Of a DNA stretch of 64,000 nt, positions 34,310 through 42,258 are shown one piece after another. The position numbers and the translations under genes are program-made. Location of the stretch: positions 2,976,001 to 3,040,000 of the forward strand of contig AP025576.1 in the NCBI GenBank assembly GCA_022845955.1, read 5' to 3'. Source of the stretch: Lachnospiraceae bacterium. GTDB lineage: Bacteria; Bacillota; Clostridia; Lachnospirales; Lachnospiraceae. The number at the start of each line of letters is the position of its first letter. Within the stretch, counting starts at the first letter, position 1. Under the pieces are notes generated by a model. It was not told the origin of the DNA, ran no database searches, and saw only the letters and a list, made by a program, of their open reading frames with translations.

Positions 34310-35616
34310 TTTGGCTGAGATTGGCTCAGGGTATACTTTGTGTAATTGAGATATGTGGATTATTTTTTTTATATAATTTCTTCTTTGATTTGAAATATGA
34401 CCGATTATGGAGTCGTACTTTATTAGGGGGTATTGAGGTATTATTATGCTGCTTGACTATCTATCAGAGAGAAAGTGGCGGTATGTATTCTAGATATTAT
34501 ATGTTTATATGTATATTTTTATCTATATGTATTAGTGTTATTTTCTATAATATTAAAATAGTTCAAGCATCTCTTATTTCATCATTGTATTTTGTTATTA
34601 CATATTTCTTTGATTTGTTATTAGGATATATGGGAGAAGTTTTATTTAACTTAGTTGATCTAGTTAATATAGTGCAAGCAGATCTGAATATTGAAAGAAT
34701 TTTTGTAATGCTAATTGGGAGAATTTTGGTACTGATAGCAATAGTATGTATAGTACATAAGAAAATAGTAATTAATCGAATTTTTTCGAAATATCAAGTG
34801 ATTTTTTGGAGTTTTGCTTTTCTTGTTTATACAGGTCTTTATTTTTGCGAAAGAATATTTTATACTCCTTATAGAATTGAAGGTAAAACAGATGTTTACT
34901 TTGTCCTTTTTCCTGTTTTTGTTATACTTTTCTTCGTAATAATAGTTATATATATAATGTATATTGAAAAGAAGAATGAGATTCAATTAGTAAACAATCA
35001 AAATGAAATGATAGAAAATAATTATCATGAAATGATATTACTTTATCAGAAAAGAGAGCGAGTATTTCATGATATGAAAAATCATTTATCAGTTTTGGCA
35101 TTATTGCTTTCTGAAAAAGACATTAATAGGGCTGAAAATTATATCAGTAAATTAAGTGAACCAATACTAGAATTAGAACATAAAAAGTATACAGGAAATA
35201 GGATAGTTGATATTATATTAGCAGATAAAGTTGAAAAGGCTCAGAATCATAATATAAATTTCGAAATAAATGCTAGTATAATAAAGGAAGGACGAATTCA
35301 AGATATTGATTGGTGTTCCATATTAGCTAATCTTCTTGATAACTCAATTGAAGTGTGTATAAAACTTGATGAAAAGGAAAGATGGATAAAACTTATTTTA
35401 AATCAAAATGATTGTGCTATAATAATAGATATCTCTAATGCCTATAATGGAATAATTAATGAATCAAATGGTTTTATTGAAAGTAGCAAGCCGGACAAAT
35501 ATTTACATGGTTTAGGAATTAAAAGTATACAAAGTTCGGTGGAAAAGTATAATGGCATTTTGGAGTGTAGGTGTGAAATGAATATTTTTAAAATAAATAT
35601 TTCATTATTTTATTAA
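34306..35616 (+). CDS. AgrC-like sensor histidine kinase, copy 2
   Basis: A 436-residue paralogue of the first kinase with the same length and plan: multi-helix sensor (about 1-215), His255 in FHDMKNHLSVL, N box ILANLLDNSIEVC, and G box YLHGLGIKSIQSSVEKYNG. The first 20 residues and the region from the linker onward resemble copy 1, whereas the intervening helices and loops differ widely. This pattern fits a receptor tuned to a different peptide, the one encoded directly downstream. The gene is strikingly AT-rich compared with copy 1 and with the rest of the window. The start is GTG, coupled to the regulator. Confidence 0.88.
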   Translation: MIWLRLAQGILCVIEICGLFFLYNFFFDLKYDRLWSRTLLGGIEVLLCCLTIYQRESGGMYSRYYMFICIFLSICISVIFYNIKIVQASLISSLYFVITYFFDLLLGYMGEVLFNLVDLVNIVQADLNIERIFVMLIGRILVLIAIVCIVHKKIVINRIFSKYQVIFWSFAFLVYTGLYFCERIFYTPYRIEGKTDVYFVLFPVFVILFFVIIVIYIMYIEKKNEIQLVNNQNEMIENNYHEMILLYQKRERVFHDMKNHLSVLALLLSEKDINRAENYISKLSEPILELEHKKYTGNRIVDIILADKVEKAQNHNINFEINASIIKEGRIQDIDWCSILANLLDNSIEVCIKLDEKERWIKLILNQNDCAIIIDISNAYNGIINESNGFIESSKPDKYLHGLGIKSIQSSVEKYNGILECRCEMNIFKINISLFY

Positions 35617-35635
35617 ACGTAAAGGAGAAAAAAGT

Positions 35636-35779
35636 ATGGAATTAAGAAGAGAGAATTTTATGGAAACTGCTGGTGATGTTTTATTTGAGGTCGGCGAGTT
35701 GCACAATGAAGAAATGAAAGAAGTAATGGCGCCTGATTATACCGCGTCAACTCCTTTGTTTTCAATTTTCTGCTGCTAA
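35636..35779 (+). CDS. lanA2: Lanthipeptide precursor, copy 2 (47 residues)
   Basis: A 47-residue peptide beginning MELRRENFMETAGDVLFEVG and ending T39-P-L-F-S43-I-F-C46-C47. AAAGGAGAA lies upstream. It aligns with precursor 1 over its full length without a gap. Conserved positions are FM, AGDV, FE, EE, T39-P40, Ser/Thr43, C46 and C47; the residues between them (L-F, I-F versus V-L, F-Y) differ, as expected for two signal types. LanM is encoded 105 bases downstream, after a terminator. No leader cleavage motif of the double-glycine type is seen. Confidence 0.8.
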   Translation: MELRRENFMETAGDVLFEVGELHNEEMKEVMAPDYTASTPLFSIFCC

Positions 35780-35787
35780 GAACAAAG

Positions 35788-35826
35788 AAAAGGCAAGATG
35801 TTAAATAAGGCATCTTGCCTTTTTTC
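35788..35826 (+). terminator. Intrinsic terminator between precursor 2 and lanM
   Basis: AAAAGGCAAGATG pairs with CATCTTGCCTTTT around a 10-base loop, followed by T residues. It should limit read-through into lanM, giving more peptide than enzyme mRNA. Confidence 0.85.
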
Positions 35827-35883
35827 TGTCTAATATAGTATAAATAGTAGTAATGTTGAAATTAGTTAAGGGATAAATTATTT

Positions 35884-38751
35884 ATGAAATTGGATAAAAA
35901 TATCGAATCAGATTTACAAACAGATATATTGAGTGAAGAAGAAGCCTGCCTCACATTAGCGCATACCTTCGGTTCTTTCTATCTTCCATTCCTGGCGGAA
36001 GCGAAAAAGCGCTTTATTGAATATATGGAACAAGACTATCACCCAGATATGTTTTGTAAAGGAATCCCTGAACTCATTATTTCCCGTATCCATGGAATAT
36101 GTGTGAGAACCCTTATTGTGGAAATGAGCATGTATAAGGCGGCGGGAAAGTTGGAAGGTAAGGACAGCAGTGAGGAGTATCTTTTCTTTCTGGAAAAGTA
36201 TCTGGGGAAAAAAGAATTAAGGGAAGAACTTTTTCAGGTATACCCTTTGTTGAAGGAAAATGTATGGAGAACTGTAGAACAGTCCTCTGTTTTCCTGAGT
36301 ACAGTTTGGAAACGGCTGCTTAAGGATCGGGAAGAAATAGAAAAAACAATTTTAAAAGGGAAACGGATGGGGAAGGTAGTATCCATCTCGGACATGGCTT
36401 CGGATCTTCATTGCTGTGGTCAATGTGTGCTGAAAATAGAAACGGATCTGGGGCAGAAATTTCTTTATAAACCACGTCCTGTTCAGACAGAAAAAGTTAT
36501 GCTTGAATTATTGAATTATGTATATAGGGAAATCCGGCTGGAAGGATATTCTTATGGCTGCGTTCTTCGGGATACCTATGGCTGGACGGCCTTTGTGGAA
36601 TCCGATGACTGTACAGAATTGGATCAAGTCAAACGTTATTTTAAAAGAGTAGGAGCAGCTATAAGTGTGTGCTATATTTTGGGAACCGGGGATTTGCATT
36701 ATGAAAACCTGATTGCCCATGGGGAATTTCCTGTTCCGGTGGATGCCGAGGTGCTGTGTACCTATGCTGGAGGACGAGATACGCAAGGCGGTTATTCTGT
36801 TCTGTATAGCGGAATCCTGCCGGATCCGGCTAGAAAAAGCCAAATAAATATTCTCAATGGAGGCGAAGGCGGAAAAGCAACCATGAAAGTGGCGCGGGTA
36901 GTCCATGATAAAACGTCGGAAATGAAAATTGCTTATGAATATCCGGAATTGCCCTGTGCAAATAATCAGGTGACTCTTAACGGCACAAGGGCTTCTGCCG
37001 CTTCATATGAAGATGATATTGAGGAAGGGTTTCGGGAAACTTATGTATTCCTTTTGAAGAATAAAGTTTCGTTTTTGGAACTTATAAAGAGAAAGTGCCG
37101 GGGTATCAGGATACGGGTTCTGCTGGAAAATACCCAGAGGTATGCCGTATTGCTGTCGGGAAGCGGGCATCCTATGGTATTGCAGAAGCCGGAAAAAAGA
37201 AGAGAACTGCTGGAACATATTTATGAAGGGAAAGCCGGGCTTTCCCCGAAAGAAAGGAAGGCAGCGGAATATGGAATCCGTGATATAGAGGAAGGGGATA
37301 TTCCTTATTATTATACCTGTATGGACAGCCATTCCCTTTTTTCCTCCCGGGATGAAGAGATAGCAGAATATACGGAATTGACTTTGATGGAATGTCTGTG
37401 CAACAGGCTCACTGAGTTGAGGATGCAGGATGGCAGCAGACAAGAAAGGATTATCCGGATGGCTATGCAAATATCCGGATATGGAATAGCTGATTTTGTT
37501 AATGGCTGTTCTCCTATTGAAATTACAGAGGGTAGCTCTGCTGATAATAGAGAGTGGTTTTATAAAAAAGCGATGGAGATTGCCTCTCAGATTGAACAAG
37601 AAGCGGTTTGGGATGATAACAAACAGACGGTGGGCTGGGTGGAGCCTTTGTTGGTAGGGATTAAGGAAGAGAGTATCCGGCTTGCCGACGGGGATATGTA
37701 TTTTTACAACGGAATGGCTGGAATGGCTGTTTTCCTGTATGGTATCCAGCAGTCTTGCGGAAGATTCAGAGAGTTATGTGAGGGGGTAAAAAATTCGCTG
37801 TTCCGTTATACAGACAGATGTCTGACGGACAGGAGCCGGCTTTTGACAGAAAATACCGGACTTTTCTGCGGAGAAGCGTCTCTTTGCCATGCTTACCAGC
37901 TTCTGTTTGAAATGACCAGGGATGAAGTTTTTCTGGAGTATGCCCGCAGGCATAGTGTTTTGCTCCGGGAATTACTTGTGAAGGACAGCGCATATGATTT
38001 GGTTTATGGTAATGCAGGAGCGGTTCTGACATTATGCGGAATGTATTCCCTTACCGCTGATAATCGCTATTTGGAGGAAGCCGGAAAGGCGGCGGATATT
38101 CTGATAAGCCATGCAGTGAAACAGAAGGAAGGAATTGGCTGGATAAATAAAGCTTCCGGGTCGGTATTGGCGGGGATGTCCCACGGGAACAGCGGCATGA
38201 TTCCCGGGTTGGTAAAACTGGATTATCTGCTGGGGGAAAGCAAATACCAGGAAGCGGTAATGGAATGTCTGCGTTATGAAAGAAGTCTGTACCGGGAGGA
38301 GTGCCATAACTGGGCGGATTTACGTCAGGAAGGACCGGATAAATATAAGGCTTATGCCTGGTGCCATGGGCTGGGGGGGATTGCTGCTTCCAGAATAGCC
38401 AGCCTTCCCTATGCAGTAAACGAGGTAAAGATGTTTCTTGAGGAAGATTTGAAACGCTTGGAGGAAAGCTTCACTCATCTGCAAAAGAGGAGAGGTATGT
38501 GTCTGTGCCATGGCAATATGGGGCTGCTGTTGATTTTGGATGAATATCTGAAGGTCCGCGGCAACAAAAGTTTATATGAGGTACGACGAATTTTAGCGGA
38601 TAGAGCCCTGGAAGCACTGCAAAAACAGCGTTTGATGCCCCAGGAGAAATACGCAAAGGGGCTGATGAACGGAATGGCAGGAATTGGATATGCCTGTCTG
38701 AAACTTGCCGGTATAACTGTTCTTCCGGATATTATGTTATGTAAGATATGA
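35884..38751 (+). CDS. lanM: Class II lanthipeptide synthetase LanM
   Basis: A 955-residue bifunctional enzyme that dehydrates Ser/Thr in a precursor peptide and adds Cys thiols to form lanthionine rings. The N-terminal dehydratase (about 60-560) shows FLYKPRPVQTEKVMLELL, then GDLHYENLIAHGEFPVPVDAEVL, a kinase-like core. The C-terminal LanC-like cyclase (about 610-955) has the zinc ligands Cys827 in AWCHGLGGI and Cys875-His876 in CLCHGNMGLL. Length is near the low end of the LanM range. It is the only modifying enzyme here, so it probably serves both precursors upstream. No LanT transporter, LanP protease or immunity genes are next to it. Codon use is less AT-rich than the second kinase. Confidence 0.93.
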   Translation: MKLDKNIESDLQTDILSEEEACLTLAHTFGSFYLPFLAEAKKRFIEYMEQDYHPDMFCKGIPELIISRIHGICVRTLIVEMSMYKAAGKLEGKDSSEEYLFFLEKYLGKKELREELFQVYPLLKENVWRTVEQSSVFLSTVWKRLLKDREEIEKTILKGKRMGKVVSISDMASDLHCCGQCVLKIETDLGQKFLYKPRPVQTEKVMLELLNYVYREIRLEGYSYGCVLRDTYGWTAFVESDDCTELDQVKRYFKRVGAAISVCYILGTGDLHYENLIAHGEFPVPVDAEVLCTYAGGRDTQGGYSVLYSGILPDPARKSQINILNGGEGGKATMKVARVVHDKTSEMKIAYEYPELPCANNQVTLNGTRASAASYEDDIEEGFRETYVFLLKNKVSFLELIKRKCRGIRIRVLLENTQRYAVLLSGSGHPMVLQKPEKRRELLEHIYEGKAGLSPKERKAAEYGIRDIEEGDIPYYYTCMDSHSLFSSRDEEIAEYTELTLMECLCNRLTELRMQDGSRQERIIRMAMQISGYGIADFVNGCSPIEITEGSSADNREWFYKKAMEIASQIEQEAVWDDNKQTVGWVEPLLVGIKEESIRLADGDMYFYNGMAGMAVFLYGIQQSCGRFRELCEGVKNSLFRYTDRCLTDRSRLLTENTGLFCGEASLCHAYQLLFEMTRDEVFLEYARRHSVLLRELLVKDSAYDLVYGNAGAVLTLCGMYSLTADNRYLEEAGKAADILISHAVKQKEGIGWINKASGSVLAGMSHGNSGMIPGLVKLDYLLGESKYQEAVMECLRYERSLYREECHNWADLRQEGPDKYKAYAWCHGLGGIAASRIASLPYAVNEVKMFLEEDLKRLEESFTHLQKRRGMCLCHGNMGLLLILDEYLKVRGNKSLYEVRRILADRALEALQKQRLMPQEKYAKGLMNGMAGIGYACLKLAGITVLPDIMLCKI

Positions 38752-38810
38752 GAATAAACGGGCTGCCTATGGTGTCTTTGCAGGAAATACAAAAGTGTGT
38801 CAGAAACGGA

Positions 38811-38839
38811 TTGCATCATGAAAGAATGTATGCTATACT
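38811..38839 (+). promoter_or_regulatory. Sigma-A promoter of thrC
   Basis: TTGCAT (38811-38816), 17 bases, TATACT (38834-38839), about 120 bases before the thrC start. No T-box motif was found in this leader. Confidence 0.55.
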
Positions 38840-38959
38840 GATGAACTGACGGGTAAAAAAGCAATATCTGACATAGACACGCTTTGAAGTAGCCGGTTTA
38901 CAGGATGGATATCATAGGAGAAAATAAGCCTGCCAGGCAGGCGGTGAGGAGATTGTGAA

Positions 38960-40453
38960 ATGGAAATCTTATACAGGAGTACCAGAAGTAATGCGGCGGC
39001 AAGTGCTTCCCAGGCAATTCTGAAAGGACTTTCAGACGATGGGGGGCTTTTTGTACCGGAAAGAATTCCCGCATTGGATAAGACGCCGGAAGAATTAAGC
39101 GCTATGACCTATCAGGAAGTGGCTTATGAAGTGATGAAGCTATTTCTGACCGATTTTACGGAAGAGGAACTGAAGAGTTGCATTGCCAGCGCTTATGACA
39201 GCAAATTTGACACAGAGGTAATCGCACCTCTTGCAGAAGCGGGCGGAGCATATTATCTGGAGCTTTTCCATGGCAAAACAATCGCTTTTAAGGATATGGC
39301 ATTGTCTATTCTTCCTCATTTAATGATAACGTCGGCTAAGAAAAACCATGCCGATAAGGAGATTGTCATTTTGACAGCAACCTCCGGTGATACAGGTAAG
39401 GCGGCTCTGGCCGGCTTTGCCGATGTGCCGGGAACGAAAATCATTGTTTTCTATCCGAAGAACGGGGTAAGCCCCATCCAGGAGAAGCAGATGGTTACCC
39501 AGAAGGGGGACAATACCCTTGTAGTAGGTATCCACGGTAATTTTGATGATGCACAGACTGGCGTGAAACGGCTGTTTTCGGATAAAGAACTGGAAAAAGA
39601 AATGGCGGATGGGGGCTATCAGTTTTCTTCAGCCAATTCCATTAATATCGGGCGTCTGGTTCCTCAGATTGTTTACTATGTGTATGCCTATGCGCAGCTG
39701 TTGGCGGAAGGCAAGATTACTGCAGGAGAGAAGATTAACGTTGCGGTGCCCACCGGTAATTTCGGAAATATCCTTGCGGCCTTCTATGCGAAGAACATGG
39801 GGCTTCCCATAAATAAGCTGATATGTGCTTCTAATGAGAATAAAGTGCTGTATGATTTCTTTTCCACAGGGGAATATGACCGTAACCGTGAATTTGTGCT
39901 CACCAGTTCCCCTTCCATGGATATTCTGATTTCCAGTAACCTGGAGCGCCTTATTTACAGGATTGCCGGGGATGATCCGGTGAAAACACAAGCCCTGATG
40001 AAGGCTCTGAGCGGGGAAGGAAAATATGAGATCACTCCAAAGATGAAAGAGAAGCTGGGGGATTTCTATGGGAATTTTGCGAAAGAGGATGAGGCCTTTG
40101 GCAGGATTAAGGCTTTATATGAGGATACCGGTTATGTAATCGATACCCATACGGCGGTTGCTTCCGCAGTTTATGATAAATATAAAGAGGCGTCAGGGGA
40201 TAGGGATACACTGACTGTAATCGCGTCCACAGCCAGTCCGTTTAAGTTCACAAGAAGTGTTATGCAGGCGATTGATCCGAAATACGGGGAACTGACGTGG
40301 GGGGATTTTGCGCTTGTTGATGAGCTGTCGGCACTGGCGAATGTGGAAGTCCCTGAAGCAATTGAAGAAATCAGGACGGCGCCGGTGCTGCATACGACTA
40401 TATGTGATAAAGACAAAATGAAGGATGCAGTAAAGGACTTCCTGAAGCTGTAA
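38960..40453 (+). CDS. thrC: Threonine synthase
   Basis: A 497-residue PLP enzyme converting O-phosphohomoserine to threonine. The N-terminus (YRSTRSNAAASASQAILKGL) is typical of the longer type of threonine synthase. The PLP lysine lies in HGKTIAFKDMALSI (about 108-113), followed by LTATSGDTGKAALAGFADV, the PLP phosphate loop region in VPTGNFGNILAAFYAKNMGL, and a C-terminal domain with IASTASPFKFTRSV. It has its own promoter and terminator and marks the right edge of the accessory block. There is no sign that it belongs to the lanthipeptide system. Confidence 0.95.
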   Translation: MEILYRSTRSNAAASASQAILKGLSDDGGLFVPERIPALDKTPEELSAMTYQEVAYEVMKLFLTDFTEEELKSCIASAYDSKFDTEVIAPLAEAGGAYYLELFHGKTIAFKDMALSILPHLMITSAKKNHADKEIVILTATSGDTGKAALAGFADVPGTKIIVFYPKNGVSPIQEKQMVTQKGDNTLVVGIHGNFDDAQTGVKRLFSDKELEKEMADGGYQFSSANSINIGRLVPQIVYYVYAYAQLLAEGKITAGEKINVAVPTGNFGNILAAFYAKNMGLPINKLICASNENKVLYDFFSTGEYDRNREFVLTSSPSMDILISSNLERLIYRIAGDDPVKTQALMKALSGEGKYEITPKMKEKLGDFYGNFAKEDEAFGRIKALYEDTGYVIDTHTAVASAVYDKYKEASGDRDTLTVIASTASPFKFTRSVMQAIDPKYGELTWGDFALVDELSALANVEVPEAIEEIRTAPVLHTTICDKDKMKDAVKDFLKL

Positions 40454-40608
40454 AATATGTATTTCGGTTGAACGGCGCAGTGCCGCGCAGGAACTGTGCA
40501 GCGTTTTACCTCAATCTGCAAAAAGCTGCGACTGCGGCGGATGAGGTTCGGACTACAGGAAAATTGATAATTGATATTATGTATAGAACATCCGGCAGCC
40601 GTTCTTTT

Positions 40609-40657
40609 GCCGGGGAAGGTCAAGGCTATGACATTATTGATCTTTCCCGGCTGTTTT
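40609..40657 (+). terminator. Intrinsic terminator after thrC
   Basis: GCCGGGGAAGGTCAA pairs with TTGATCTTTCCCGGC (two G-U pairs) and is followed by GTTTT. The rest of the 340-base gap up to the MFS gene shows nothing else recognisable. Confidence 0.75.
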
Positions 40658-40800
40658 ACTCTTTGCGAAAGGCGTAAATCAGCCTGAATTGTTATTTATA
40701 TAGTAATGACAGTACAGCAGAAGCCGTTCAAAGTTTCTGAATCGAATACGGAATTTCAGCCGGTATATAGATTAAAAAAAGCAGCAGAATGGAGAGAGCA

Positions 40801-42066
40801 GTGAGTGCAGAACAAAAGACAAATAAAATACTAAACCATCCTTTACTGGAATTGCTGAAGCATAACAAAGGAAATCCAAGGACATTGATATTGATGGAGC
40901 CTCTATGGGGCATTCCATATAATTTAATCGCACCATTCGCCACACTGTACATGTATTCACAGGGAGTAACGGATGTTCAAATCGGACTGATTCTGTCGAT
41001 TACTATGGTGTTTCAGGTGCTTTTTTCTTTCTTTGGCGGGATCTTAACGGATAAGCTGGGACGGAAATTTACAACTATGATGGGCGATTTCTTCGGATGG
41101 AGTATCGCCTGCCTGATATGGAGCATATCCAATAACTTCTGGCTCTTTTTGATTGCCATGTTATTTAACTGTTTTGAACAGATTAACCAGACCGCATGGT
41201 ATTGTTTGCTGATTGAAGATGCGGAACCCAAAGATTTGCTGGGGATATATACCTGGGTAAATATAGGCGGTTTGATTGCAATCTTTTTTGCGCCGCTTTC
41301 AGGTTTGCTGATCAATTCCTTTACCGTAATTCCGGTTATCCGGGTTTTATATCTGGTTTTTGCGGTGAATATGTTAATTAAGGTTGCAGTTACTTTTCGT
41401 TATTGTAAAGAAACCCGGCAGGGAAAGATCCGGATGGCTGAGACGAAAGATACCTCTTTGTTACATATGTTATATGAATACAAGGAACTGATTCCTAAAG
41501 TATTGAAGGATAAGGAGGTTATGAAGGTACTGGCTGTCACCGTCATATTATATATCACGAATATGGTCAGCACTAACTTTTTCAGCTTATATGTGACGCA
41601 ATGGCTGGACATAGAATCTCGTTATCTGGCTTTTTTCCCGATTCTGAACGCGGCTGTAATGTTGATTTTTATGATTGGAATACAGCACCGGCTGGAATTG
41701 GTAAAATTCCGGATACCCATGTGGATTGGTTTGGTATTGTATGCCGCAGCAGGAATTCTTCTGATACTGGCTCCAACAGGGAATATGCTGTTTGTTATTG
41801 TTTATGTCTTTGTTGCTGCAGTGGCCGGTTCACTTGTCATGCCCCGTAAAGATACATTGATTCAGCTGACTATTAATGCGGAGGAGCGCGCCAGAATTAA
41901 TGCATTAATTATGTCCTTTACCATTGCATTTTCTTCCCCGTTTGGTTATTTTGCCGGATGGTTATCAAGCATTGACCGTCGGCTGCCATTTGTGTTTACA
42001 TTTGTTTTATTCCTTGCGGCGATGATTATCGTGGGCCGAATCCGCGATCCTGAGTTCTCTAAGTAG
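40801..42066 (+). CDS. MFS transporter
   Basis: A major facilitator of about 421 residues with twelve predicted helices. After helix 2 the family motif appears as GGILTDKLGRKFTTMMGDFF (about 84-103). The loop between the two halves (about 200-235) is basic. A charged N-terminal extension of about 35 residues precedes the first helix. GTG 40801 is chosen because GGAGAG lies just before it; ATG 40789 overlaps that site. The substrate cannot be told. It lies two genes after lanM, separated by thrC with its own terminator, so a role in peptide export is possible but unsupported. Confidence 0.8.
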   Translation: MSAEQKTNKILNHPLLELLKHNKGNPRTLILMEPLWGIPYNLIAPFATLYMYSQGVTDVQIGLILSITMVFQVLFSFFGGILTDKLGRKFTTMMGDFFGWSIACLIWSISNNFWLFLIAMLFNCFEQINQTAWYCLLIEDAEPKDLLGIYTWVNIGGLIAIFFAPLSGLLINSFTVIPVIRVLYLVFAVNMLIKVAVTFRYCKETRQGKIRMAETKDTSLLHMLYEYKELIPKVLKDKEVMKVLAVTVILYITNMVSTNFFSLYVTQWLDIESRYLAFFPILNAAVMLIFMIGIQHRLELVKFRIPMWIGLVLYAAAGILLILAPTGNMLFVIVYVFVAAVAGSLVMPRKDTLIQLTINAEERARINALIMSFTIAFSSPFGYFAGWLSSIDRRLPFVFTFVLFLAAMIIVGRIRDPEFSK

Positions 42067-42124
42067 CTGTTTGGCATCTGGGAAGGCTTAGTTAATATAT
42101 TGATGCACATTTAGCATATAGAAA

Positions 42125-42166
42125 AGAGGGCTTCCGTCTCCGTATTGCTGAGACGATAAGCCCTCT
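42125..42166. terminator. Terminator between MFS and citrate synthase genes
   Basis: AGAGGGCTT ... AAGCCCTCT with an inner GTCTC/GAGAC stem, between two convergent genes. Confidence 0.7.
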
Positions 42167-42258
42167 TCGTGTTTAAGCTGTTTTTTTACATCTCCATTTT
42201 ATCATACCGGAGTACCGCAGGGTGCGGAAAAAGGAACCGGTTTTGTTCAGGCCTGCTT

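Noticed and set aside
33177..35779. AgrD-type thiolactone precursors
   Set aside because: There is no AgrB gene, no amphipathic N-terminal helix and no acidic C-terminal tail after the cysteines; the peptides end in Cys-Cys and LanM is adjacent.
38840..38959. T-box or threonine-responsive leader before thrC
   Set aside because: No T-box sequence, specifier loop or terminator is visible; the leader is short.
40801..42066. MFS permease as dedicated lanthipeptide exporter
   Set aside because: It is separated from lanM by thrC, which has its own promoter and terminator, and MFS proteins are not known as standard LanA exporters. Left open only as a possibility.
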